From positions 1 to 36,304 of the forward strand of contig VEND01000109.1 of the NCBI GenBank assembly GCA_009711765.1: 36,304 bases of DNA, given 5' to 3'. A program made the position numbers and the translations under genes. Source of the stretch: Bacillota bacterium. Its GTDB lineage: Bacteria > Bacillota > Clostridia > Tissierellales > MES13. How positions within the stretch are numbered: position 1 is the first letter of the stretch; each line of letters starts with the position of its first letter. The notes under the pieces are model-generated. The model saw only the letters and a list, made by a program, of their open reading frames with translations. It ran no database searches and was not told the origin of the DNA. This document shows positions 15,800-23,638 of this stretch, piece by piece.

Positions 15800-16053
15800 T
15801 GGTTTGTTTTTAGTTTTTCTTTTTATTGTTTTAACTACATCTATTATTTCTAATAAATTATAACTTAGCTGTTCTTTGAAAAATAAAAAAGAACCTGTTT
15901 TCAATAGTTTTGTATAGTATGTTACAAAAAAAGTTATTAAGCCTTCTATTCAACTTTAAAGAACTTGAGTACTTTTGATAAAGAAGCATATCTGTAACCA
16001 TAACAAATCAAGTGAATATACTAATATTATAGATAAAAACAAGGGGTGGTTTA
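15800..16053. other. Intergenic region upstream of the SBP gene
   Basis: Part of the divergent region between the regulator and the lipoprotein gene. From about 15995 the sequence (AACAAATCAAGTGAATATAC and following) is duplicated at 8640 together with the AAGGGGTGG ribosome binding site. No clear -35/-10 pair could be assigned for the plus strand. Confidence 0.4.
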
Positions 16054-17055
16054 ATGGTTAGAAAATTTATTGTTTTTGTACTTGTTTCTTTACTTATTGT
16101 TACAATGTTTCTTTCTGGATGTAAGACTAATGAATTAAAAACAGTAAGATTAGTAGAAGTTACCCATTCAGTATTTTATGCTCCTCAATATGTAGCTATA
16201 ACTCAAGGCTTTTTTAAAGAAGAGGGTATAGAAATTGAACTTACAAATGGAAAAGGTGCTGACAAATCAATGACAGCTGTTTTAAGTGATCAAGCAGATA
16301 TTGGTTTTATGGGACCTGAAGCATCAGTTTACGTTTATAATCAAGGAAAAGAAGATTATGCTGTTAACTTCGCTCAATTAACTCAAAAGGACGGTTCTTT
16401 CTTAGTAGGAAGACAAAAAGATCCTAACTTTACCTTTGATAAATTAAAAGGTAAAACTATTATTGGTGGACGTAAAGGCGGTATGCCTGAAATGACTTTA
16501 GAATATGTTCTAAAAAAGCATGATTTAATGCCTGGTAAAGATGTAAATGTAAGAACTGACATACAATTTGCAGTAATGGCAGGAGCTTTCACCGGTGGCG
16601 AAGGCGATTATGTAACACTATTTGAGCCAACCGCTTCATTACTAGAAAAAGAGGGAAAAGGCTATATTGTTGCTTCCATTGGAAAAGAAGGAGGATATAT
16701 ACCTTATACATGTTATAGTGCTAAAAAAAGCTATATAGAAGAAAATCCTGAGATTATACAGGGATATACCAATGCAATCTATAAGGGTATGCTTTGGGTT
16801 CAGAATCATACAGCTGAGGAAATAGCTGAAGCTATACAGCCACAGTTTCCTGATGCAGATAAGGATATTTTGGTTACTTTAATCAATAGATATAGAGACC
16901 AGGATACTTGGAGACCAGATCCTGTTCTTACTGAAAAAGGCTTAAATCATATGATGGAAATAATGGAGCTAGCAGGTGAACTTGAGGATAGAGCTCCTTA
17001 TGAAAAGATAGTAACTACGGAATTTGCTAAGAAAGCTATGGAAAGTATTAAGTAA
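16054..17055 (+). CDS. ABC transporter substrate-binding lipoprotein (NMT1/SsuA-like)
   Basis: This 333-aa lipoprotein has a signal peptide with lipobox FLSGC (Cys23). The NMT1/SsuA-like fold follows: VTHSVFYAPQYVAITQGFFK, EEGIEIELTNGKGADKSMTA, DQADIGFMGPEAS, KGKTIIGGRKGGMPEMTLEY and GEGDYVTLFEPTAS. Relatives bind nitrate, sulfonates, taurine or thiamine-pyrimidine precursors at the outer face of the membrane. No permease or ATPase gene is adjacent, so it is an orphan binding protein here and its ligand is unknown. AAGGGGTGG precedes the ATG, and an intrinsic terminator follows. Two damaged copies lie 7-10 kb upstream. Confidence 0.88.
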   Translation: MVRKFIVFVLVSLLIVTMFLSGCKTNELKTVRLVEVTHSVFYAPQYVAITQGFFKEEGIEIELTNGKGADKSMTAVLSDQADIGFMGPEASVYVYNQGKEDYAVNFAQLTQKDGSFLVGRQKDPNFTFDKLKGKTIIGGRKGGMPEMTLEYVLKKHDLMPGKDVNVRTDIQFAVMAGAFTGGEGDYVTLFEPTASLLEKEGKGYIVASIGKEGGYIPYTCYSAKKSYIEENPEIIQGYTNAIYKGMLWVQNHTAEEIAEAIQPQFPDADKDILVTLINRYRDQDTWRPDPVLTEKGLNHMMEIMELAGELEDRAPYEKIVTTEFAKKAMESIK

Positions 17056-17063
17056 TAAGTAAT

Positions 17064-17088
17064 AAAAGCGGCCAGTTGGTCGCTTTTT
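17064..17088 (+). terminator. Intrinsic terminator after the SBP gene
   Basis: AAAAGCGGCC-AGTT-GGTCGCTTTTT forms a GC-rich stem with a T-run just after the stop codon. Confidence 0.88.
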
Positions 17089-17393
17089 AAATGGGATGAT
17101 ACATTTCCAATCTTGCTTAGTCAAAGAATAAACTGTCCCTTTAAATTCCAATAAATACACTTCTTGATAGCTTGCCCTATTATCACTAACAGAAATAAAC
17201 TTAACAGTTTAATATTAAATTTATTTCTAATAAAAATAGGTCAACAATAACTAATTAACAAGTATATTTTAACTTTTCTAATCTAAAAATAGCAGAAAAT
17301 ACTTTTAAAAATATTTCCTGCTACTTCATTAATCTATATTTATATATTAGAGTTACTATCTTATTCATCTATAACCTATAGGCTCTCTTTACA
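17089..17393. other. Intergenic region between convergent genes
   Basis: No gene is visible between the convergent lipoprotein and deacylase genes. AGCAGAAAATACTTTTAAAAATATTTCCTGCT (two halves, 17291-17322) can form a hairpin and may terminate the leftward operon. Confidence 0.45.
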
Positions 17394-18983
17394 CTATAAT
17401 AATCTTCCTGCACCCTTCTTTACAATCCTCTTATCCTCATAGACTATTTCACCATTTATTATTACGTGTTCGATACCCTCACTGAGCTCATGAGTATTTA
17501 CATAATCAGCAGTATCCTTAATATTTTCAAAATCAAATACAACGATATCGTCACAATTCCCTTCAGTCAGCGAACCTCTACCCTCTAGCTTTAAAAGCTG
17601 TGCAGGTAAGCTTGTCATTTTTTCCACAAGCTTTTCAAGGCTCATAATACTTTCTTCCTTTATAAAGGAGCAAATTGCTTTTGGGATACTTCCAAATGTT
17701 CTTGGATGTGATGCAAGCTCAGGTGTTGAAACAAAGCCATCAGTTCCTATCATAGCATAAGAATCCTGAATTAAATACTTAATATCATCATTTGATATAC
17801 AGAAATAAGCACACATACCAATACCCTTATTATCAATCAACAAATCAAAATACGTATCAAACTCGTCCTTACCAAGCTTCTCTGCATATTCTGCAACAGT
17901 CATGCCTATAGCATCCTTAGTATTTAAGCACCATGTCAAGAATACACCTTCAAATCCACCACTATTTTTGTAAAAATTTTCATAAGGAATAGTAGGGTCA
18001 TTCATTTCTCGTTTAACTTCTTCTCTAAATTCTATTCCCTTAAGTTTCTTAGTAAAAGCTGGAATACCTTCAGATAAATACTGTGGTGGAACACAAGAAT
18101 AGATATGGGTTAAGCTTGCATCGTATGGATATAAATCAAATACAATCTTCACGCCTTCATTACGCGCCTTATTAATTATAGCATTAGCCTCTTTTACTTT
18201 TCCCCAGTTTTGCTTTCCCATAGCCTTATAGTGAGAAATCCAAAGCGTAACATCAGTAGCCTTTGCTATCTCTATAGCCTCCTCAATAGATTCAATTAAT
18301 CCATCTGATTCATTTCTCATATGAGTAACATATATGCCTTCATACTCCTTTACAATCTTACATAGTTCAATAAGTTCTTCCTTAGGTGCATAAGGGCCTG
18401 GCACATAAATAAGACCCGAGCTCAAACCTGCAGCACCATTCTCCATTGCACTCTTAACATGTCGCTTCATTTCCTCAAGTTCTTCTTCTGTAGCTTTTCT
18501 ATTGTCAAAGCCCATCACTGATAGTCTTAAAACACTATGTCCAATAAAATTCTTAGTGTTCAATACTAAATCCTGATTTTTAACAAAATCAGTATAGCCT
18601 TCAGATGTCATAAATTTATCTAATTGAGACTTAACATCCTCTGAGCAATAAGGAGCATAGGTATTCATATAATCCTGTCTGAACTTCTCACTAACTGGCG
18701 CACAACAAATTCCACATTGTCCTGACACTTCAGTTGTTATTCCTTGCGAAACCTTTGCAAGAGCCGGGTACTCTTCACCAATTACAACATCTCCATGAGA
18801 ATGCGTATCTATAAAACCGGGTGAAACATATAGATTTGTAGCATCAATAACCTTTTTAGAATCGCCTGTTTCCTTTGGTCCTATTTTTACTATTCTTCCA
18901 TCTTTAATGCACACATTTCCTATATACTGAGCATTACCAGTACCATCAATTATATTTCCATTTTTAATTAATATATCAAACAT
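17394..18983 (-). CDS. D-aminoacylase / N-acyl-D-amino-acid deacylase family amidohydrolase
   Basis: This 529-aa protein is a metal-dependent amidohydrolase of the D-aminoacylase type, predicted to cleave N-acyl groups from D-amino acids or related amides in the cytoplasm. Motifs are GFIDTHSHGD (His61, His63), EVSGQCG (Cys90, the bridging-cysteine position of this family), GLSSGLIYVPGPYA, YVTHMRNES (His221), ISHYKAMG (His251), YPYDAS and IGTDG (Asp415, catalytic base position). The length fits the family (480-540). AAGGAGG precedes the ATG. It is the last gene of the M81-permease-M20 operon, which points to degradation of an acylated or D-residue-containing compound. The exact substrate is unknown. 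Confidence 0.87.
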   Translation of the reverse strand: MFDILIKNGNIIDGTGNAQYIGNVCIKDGRIVKIGPKETGDSKKVIDATNLYVSPGFIDTHSHGDVVIGEEYPALAKVSQGITTEVSGQCGICCAPVSEKFRQDYMNTYAPYCSEDVKSQLDKFMTSEGYTDFVKNQDLVLNTKNFIGHSVLRLSVMGFDNRKATEEELEEMKRHVKSAMENGAAGLSSGLIYVPGPYAPKEELIELCKIVKEYEGIYVTHMRNESDGLIESIEEAIEIAKATDVTLWISHYKAMGKQNWGKVKEANAIINKARNEGVKIVFDLYPYDASLTHIYSCVPPQYLSEGIPAFTKKLKGIEFREEVKREMNDPTIPYENFYKNSGGFEGVFLTWCLNTKDAIGMTVAEYAEKLGKDEFDTYFDLLIDNKGIGMCAYFCISNDDIKYLIQDSYAMIGTDGFVSTPELASHPRTFGSIPKAICSFIKEESIMSLEKLVEKMTSLPAQLLKLEGRGSLTEGNCDDIVVFDFENIKDTADYVNTHELSEGIEHVIINGEIVYEDKRIVKKGAGRLL

Positions 18984-19102
18984 ATTCTTTTTCCTCCTTA
19001 AAACTATTTAATGGCATTTTTTAAAAGCTTTCCACTCCTTTACTTCCCTACAAAAATGCAACTTAATTGACAAATACGGGTTCCACATTCAAAACTAATG
19101 TC

Positions 19103-20311
19103 TTACTTATTATTTTTTAGCCACTCTATTGCTGTATTTGCATAGAGAGATGTTCCAAAATATAAAGCATTTTCATCAAATATTGCCTTTGGATGATGTG
19201 GCGGATATTTATATTCGTCTGAAATCGAACCTGCTCCTAAAACTACCATAATACTTGGAACTAATTCACTCACAAATCCAAAATCCTCTGAACCTGAGAT
19301 TTTTTCAAATAATCCATCTGCAAATGTAGCTCCATCAAAGACTCCTTCTTCTCCTAACAGCTCTGAAGCATATGTTGTAAATTGTTTAACTAATTCTTCG
19401 TTATTCCTAACACTTGGACATCCATTAGAAAACTTAACATTAGCTGTTGCTCTAAATGTTGATGCTATTCCCGTTGAAATCTCTTCAAGACGCTTCTTAA
19501 TAAATTCCCTGTTTTCTTTTCCAAAGCTTCTTATAGTTCCTCTTAAATAGCCAGTGTCAGGAATAATATTTGATGAAGTTCCACTGTGTATTTCACCAAC
19601 TGTAAGAACCATATCCTCCATTGGAGCTATCTCCCTTGAGTTAACGGCTTGCAATGCTGTATGAATATGAGCAAGAACATTAATTGGATCTATTGTATCA
19701 TGGGGCATTGCTCCGTGACCGCCTTTCCCCTGAACATTAATTTCAAACCAATCTGAATTACTAGTTACTATCCCTGAAGGTAAAACTAAAGCTTTGCCTG
19801 ATTGAAGGGGTGTACCCGTAGTCACATGAATCATCATTGCAGCGTCAACCGTTGGATTTTCAAGTAACCCTGCTTCAATCATATTTTTTGCCCCAATCAA
19901 AGGTTCCTCTGCAGGCTGGAACATTAATTTCACCTGACCTTCTATTTCATATTCATAATCTTTTAATAACTGAGCAGCACCAAGAAGCATTGCTGTATGC
20001 ATATCATGACCACATGCATGCATATTATTATTTTTTGATTTAAACTCAAAATTATTTTCTTCAACGATAGGAAGGGCATCCATATCTGCCCTAAGCATAA
20101 ATGTCTTACCAGGCTTTTTCCCTCCTGCAATTGCCACAACACCTGACTTACAAATCTCCTTAGGTTCATATCCCATTTCCTTTAGTTTTTTGATAACATA
20201 CTCAGTAGTTATCGGTAAATCCATACTGGTTTCAGGATTCTTATGAAAATATCTTCTATGCTCAACGATGGTGCTTTGAATTTCTCTTGCTTCATTTAAT
20301 AATTTTTTCAT
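19103..20311 (-). CDS. M20D amidohydrolase (aminoacylase / hippurate hydrolase-like)
   Basis: This 402-aa protein of the M20D peptidase family is predicted to hydrolyse N-acyl-amino acids or similar amides. Metal-site motifs are all present: RADMDALPI, HACGHDMHTAMLLGAA (Cys100, His102), QPAEE (Glu135/136), His162 in MMIHVTTG, the dimerisation-domain GKGGHGAMPHDTIDPI, and the C-terminal PHHPKAIFDE. AAAGGAGG precedes the ATG. It lies between the deacylase and the paired permease genes, all in one direction with short gaps. It should act on the imported compound or on the product of the M81 peptidase. Confidence 0.92.
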   Translation of the reverse strand: MKKLLNEAREIQSTIVEHRRYFHKNPETSMDLPITTEYVIKKLKEMGYEPKEICKSGVVAIAGGKKPGKTFMLRADMDALPIVEENNFEFKSKNNNMHACGHDMHTAMLLGAAQLLKDYEYEIEGQVKLMFQPAEEPLIGAKNMIEAGLLENPTVDAAMMIHVTTGTPLQSGKALVLPSGIVTSNSDWFEINVQGKGGHGAMPHDTIDPINVLAHIHTALQAVNSREIAPMEDMVLTVGEIHSGTSSNIIPDTGYLRGTIRSFGKENREFIKKRLEEISTGIASTFRATANVKFSNGCPSVRNNEELVKQFTTYASELLGEEGVFDGATFADGLFEKISGSEDFGFVSELVPSIMVVLGAGSISDEYKYPPHHPKAIFDENALYFGTSLYANTAIEWLKNNK

Positions 20312-20432
20312 AATTCGCCTCCTTTAAGCTTATATATACTATCAAAATTTCAAGTAATAATCTTACATAGTTCTTGCTTAAAAATAATTACTATGATAGG
20401 AATAGCATAGAATGTTTTAATCCCTATATATC

Positions 20433-21125
20433 TTAGGCTGTTTTTTTTACTTCTTCGGTTTTATTTTTTGTGTAAAAACCCAACTTGTAGAGTATTATTG
20501 TTACTATTACTGATGAGAATATAAGGGCTGGTATTGTATAAAGAGATGGAATTAACTGGAATTTAATTATAATTATACCTAATACAGTAGGAACAATCAC
20601 AGCCTTATAGTTCTTAATTGCCGAAGCAATAAAAAGCGCACCAAACAAACTAGGAACAATCTGATCGAAACCAATCTTTATTGCAGGAATGGCAAAAAAC
20701 TTAGTAAAAGGTGCTAACATAAGAACACCAATAACTATAACCACTTCTGAAGTGATTGCAGAAACAGCTACTGCTATAGTAGAAATAGCGTCACCTTCTT
20801 CACTGTTTGCATCCAATTCAGTTGCTTCTAACGCAACAATGCTACTTGGAACTCTAATGTTCATGAAGTTACCACTTAATAACATTACATAATAAGCTGA
20901 TGAACCAATAATCGGGGCAAAGCTTAAGAATTCACCCAATGACGCCGGAACCATAATAAGCATGATCGTCGTGAAGCCTGCAATGAAACCTTCTTTTGTA
21001 GGCAACAAGCCAAATTTTAACCATAAAGTTAACGGTATCAAAAACGTACTTAATAAGAAAATAACAGCTGAAATTCTTCCATAAAAATGAACTTTATTAT
21101 TATATTTGTTATTAATATCTGACAT
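20433..21125 (-). CDS. Membrane protein, partner subunit of DUF5058-type permease
   Basis: This 230-aa polytopic protein has about six hydrophobic helices, including VIFLLSTFLIPLTLWLKFGL, FIAGFTTIMLIMVPASLGEF, a SYYVMLLSGNFMNIRVPSSI re-entrant-like segment, and C-terminal ALFIASAIKNYKAVIVPTVL. Helix-breaking Pro and Gly residues and an acidic ELDANSEEGD loop suggest a transporter half. It starts 12 bp after its DUF5058 neighbour, with TAGGAGG. The two nearly equal-sized membrane proteins probably form one carrier. I do not recognise a named family for this half. Confidence 0.65.
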   Translation of the reverse strand: MSDINNKYNNKVHFYGRISAVIFLLSTFLIPLTLWLKFGLLPTKEGFIAGFTTIMLIMVPASLGEFLSFAPIIGSSAYYVMLLSGNFMNIRVPSSIVALEATELDANSEEGDAISTIAVAVSAITSEVVIVIGVLMLAPFTKFFAIPAIKIGFDQIVPSLFGALFIASAIKNYKAVIVPTVLGIIIIKFQLIPSLYTIPALIFSSVIVTIILYKLGFYTKNKTEEVKKTA

Positions 21126-21137
21126 TATCTCTACCTC

Positions 21138-21842
21138 CTAAAGATTAAATAATATAACAGCTACGATTGCTATAATCATACTGAATGAAAGTGCATATTC
21201 TTTAAGCCAAATTTGTTTCCATTTTACAATAGCATACGTTAAAATTGCCATTAAACCAGAAGCAACGACTACAGCAAGCAGTCCGTTACCACCTTTAAAT
21301 ATCGGTGGAATGACAAAGGTAGCTTGTACACAGATCAAAATTGTACCTAAAATAAGATTTTGAAACGTTGAATCTTTAGAAGTTGCCTTTTTAACTTGGG
21401 TTTTATATTTTTTTAATAATAGTATTGGTAACAAAAAGGTTGGCATAACACCCAATGTCATTAACCAAACAGAGTTAGCAAAAGCTTGTGGCGTATAGCC
21501 AGCTTGTCCGAGACCTGCAGCCCCCATACTTTTACCACCTATTGCTGCTACCGTAATTTCATACATCAGTGATCCAGCCATACCTAGACGTGCCCAAGAT
21601 ATAGGAATACCAAGTGCAGGAGATATAGCAATAAGACCTATAATAATTGCTATAGATGGTATTATACTTGATATAGATGCAGCCTTTGTAGCTTTACGAA
21701 TTTTTTCAGAGCTGATGTTTAGTTCTAAAGCCCGCTTTCTTGCCATCCTGTAGAAAAAAATGGCCTGTGTAAAAAGAAGTCCAAGAATACATATTACTAT
21801 TACATACAATATTTTAGAATTTGCAATTTCTAAATAACTCAT
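21138..21842 (-). CDS. DUF5058 family membrane protein
   Basis: This 234-aa polytopic protein has about six helices (for example ILYVIVICILGLLFTQAIFF and SSIIPSIAIIIGLIAISPAL). It has the Gly-rich GIPISWARLGMAGSLMYEIT-VAAIGGKSMG segment characteristic of DUF5058 proteins. AAAGGAGGG precedes the ATG. Members are found next to amidohydrolase and peptidase genes and are thought to be carriers, although no member's substrate is known to me. With the following gene it forms a likely two-subunit permease for the compound degraded by the flanking hydrolases. Confidence 0.72.
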   Translation of the reverse strand: MSYLEIANSKILYVIVICILGLLFTQAIFFYRMARKRALELNISSEKIRKATKAASISSIIPSIAIIIGLIAISPALGIPISWARLGMAGSLMYEITVAAIGGKSMGAAGLGQAGYTPQAFANSVWLMTLGVMPTFLLPILLLKKYKTQVKKATSKDSTFQNLILGTILICVQATFVIPPIFKGGNGLLAVVVASGLMAILTYAIVKWKQIWLKEYALSFSMIIAIVAVILFNL

Positions 21843-21892
21843 AATAAGACCCTCCTTTAATATTAATTAAATCCTTATGAAATCTTTTATAA

Positions 21893-23389
21893 CTATTTAG
21901 ATATTTTATTAAAATTTACATCTTTATCAATTGGATAAATTGGATACTGTAAGTTTTTATACTCTAGAAAAGAAAGGTTAGACGTACTAATTCCTGGAGT
22001 GTCCACTGTGATAATTTTTTTTGCTACTGTTTCAAAGAAACCTCTAAAATGATGCATTGATTTAAGGGCAACAATTTTATAATCATTAATATCAATTCCA
22101 TGAAGCAAAAATATTTGATTATCAAATGTCTGAAAAGGTACCGAACACACAATTACATCAACATTACCTATAAGCAGTCTTGCAGATTTTCTAAAATTAA
22201 AATCCATACCCTTTGCAAGGGGACTTTTCAACTTAAACTTTCCATCTGTAAGGCTTTTTACATAAGCATCCTTCACTTCAATAGGTTCTCCATGAATATT
22301 AACTGACTTCCCTCCAAGCATTATATCTATTTTTTGTCCTACCCCTGCTTTATGGGCTATCTCAGCTACTTCTGGATCAAATATAAATCCAAAGCAAGTT
22401 TTTTCAATATTCCTTTCAAGCATTTCTCTAAGTAGATGTGTTCCATCCCCTGGAGTACCAGCTCCAGGATTATCTGAAGTTTCGTTAATTATTATAGGAC
22501 CACCTTCAACTGCCATGGCATTATCAATACCACTAGCAGCATTTTCATAATTTGCAGTAAATTCCTTTCTAGTATCCCATATTTTCTGTGCTATTTCATC
22601 AGCTGCTTTTTGTGCAAGCTCATCATTATTGTCTGTAACTGCTAAAATAGATGAACTTGTAAAAGGGGTATCTGCATATGGAAAACCATGGAAAAATGTA
22701 GCATCTAAAATATCATTTTTTTTTACATAATTTGCTACAAAATCTCTCATTTCCTTTGCCGGTGAGTCAAAAGTGCCCCCCTTAGAACAAACAAGAAGCA
22801 TAGGTATTCTCATAAGCTTTGAAACAGGTTTTATTTCTCCTCTAACAGTACGAATGATTAATTCCATTGCTTTTTCCCCTGCTTTATGACAGTCAATGTG
22901 AGGATATTCTTTAACCCCAATAAAAATATTTGCTTCTTTTAACATGTCTTCTGATATGTTTCCATGTAAATCTAAAGTAACTGCTATTGGTATCCCATAT
23001 CCAACCTCTTTTCTAATATTACGCAATAGGTCGGTTTCCAAATCAAAAACATCTTCAGCCACTCCTGCCCCATGAAGAGATAAACATATGCCATCAATTT
23101 CATTCTTCAAATCCACTATTTTTTGTATCATTTTTTCTTTTAAATAATCATAACTCTCTTTTTCAATAATTGGAGCAGCATTAAAAGTTGAAAATGTAGG
23201 TATAAGTTCAACTTTCCCCATCTCCTCTGACTTAGCAATCATACCAGATACATAATCAGTACTCCCCCTTGCCAAATCTATTACTTCCTGTCCTTCAAAC
23301 CATCTAATTTTTTTAAATGTTTCAACATTTGCCCTTTCTACTGTAAAAGTATTTGCTTCATGACCAAATTGACCAATTAATATTCTCAC
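21893..23389 (-). CDS. M81 family metallopeptidase (MlrC-like)
   Basis: This 498-aa protein belongs to the M81/MlrC family, metal-dependent hydrolases named for the enzyme acting on linearised microcystin fragments. Motifs are GQFGHEANTF (residues 6-15), LSLHGAG, VTLDLHGNIS and VKEYPHIDCHKAG, which carry the putative metal ligands. INETSDNPGAGTPGDGTHLL is the conserved C-terminal active-site loop. The GTG start at 23389 has AGGAGG 6 nt upstream. It is the first gene of the hydrolase-permease operon. The family's physiological substrates in clostridia are not established, but the operon suggests a peptide containing D- or modified residues. Confidence 0.9.
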   Translation of the reverse strand: MRILIGQFGHEANTFTVERANVETFKKIRWFEGQEVIDLARGSTDYVSGMIAKSEEMGKVELIPTFSTFNAAPIIEKESYDYLKEKMIQKIVDLKNEIDGICLSLHGAGVAEDVFDLETDLLRNIRKEVGYGIPIAVTLDLHGNISEDMLKEANIFIGVKEYPHIDCHKAGEKAMELIIRTVRGEIKPVSKLMRIPMLLVCSKGGTFDSPAKEMRDFVANYVKKNDILDATFFHGFPYADTPFTSSSILAVTDNNDELAQKAADEIAQKIWDTRKEFTANYENAASGIDNAMAVEGGPIIINETSDNPGAGTPGDGTHLLREMLERNIEKTCFGFIFDPEVAEIAHKAGVGQKIDIMLGGKSVNIHGEPIEVKDAYVKSLTDGKFKLKSPLAKGMDFNFRKSARLLIGNVDVIVCSVPFQTFDNQIFLLHGIDINDYKIVALKSMHHFRGFFETVAKKIITVDTPGISTSNLSFLEYKNLQYPIYPIDKDVNFNKISK

Positions 23390-23514
23390 AATAAACCTCC
23401 TATTATATAGCTATTTTAACCATAAAGTTTAATTTACTAGGGTAGACACTTAGAATCTTTTTATGTTACCCTTTCTAAATAATTTTTCATCCGAATAAAA
23501 AACAGATTTCATCA

Positions 23515-23571
23515 ATTCTGTATGATTATTCAGAATATTTTGTTATAAATTATTATAGTATAAATACTATT
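23515..23571. promoter_or_regulatory. Two inverted repeats upstream of the M81 operon
   Basis: ATTCTG and CAGAAT flank a 10-nt spacer (23515-23536), and ATAGTAT-AA-ATACTAT forms a 16-bp palindrome (23556-23571). Both lie between the PucR terminator and the M81 gene, so they are candidate operators for the adjacent PucR-type regulator. Confidence 0.4.
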
Positions 23572-23595
23572 CGATAGGTATGTCTATTAAGACCA

Positions 23596-23638
23596 TTAAA
23601 AAAATAGGATGTTGTGCTTTTAGTACAACATCCTATTC
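23596..23638 (-). terminator. Terminator overlapping the end of the pucR-like gene
   Basis: A perfect 13-bp stem (AATAGGATGTTGT and complement, loop about 9 nt) is followed on the minus strand by a T-run. The stem includes the stop codon region of the regulator gene at 23633. It separates regulator transcription from the M81 operon. Confidence 0.85.
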
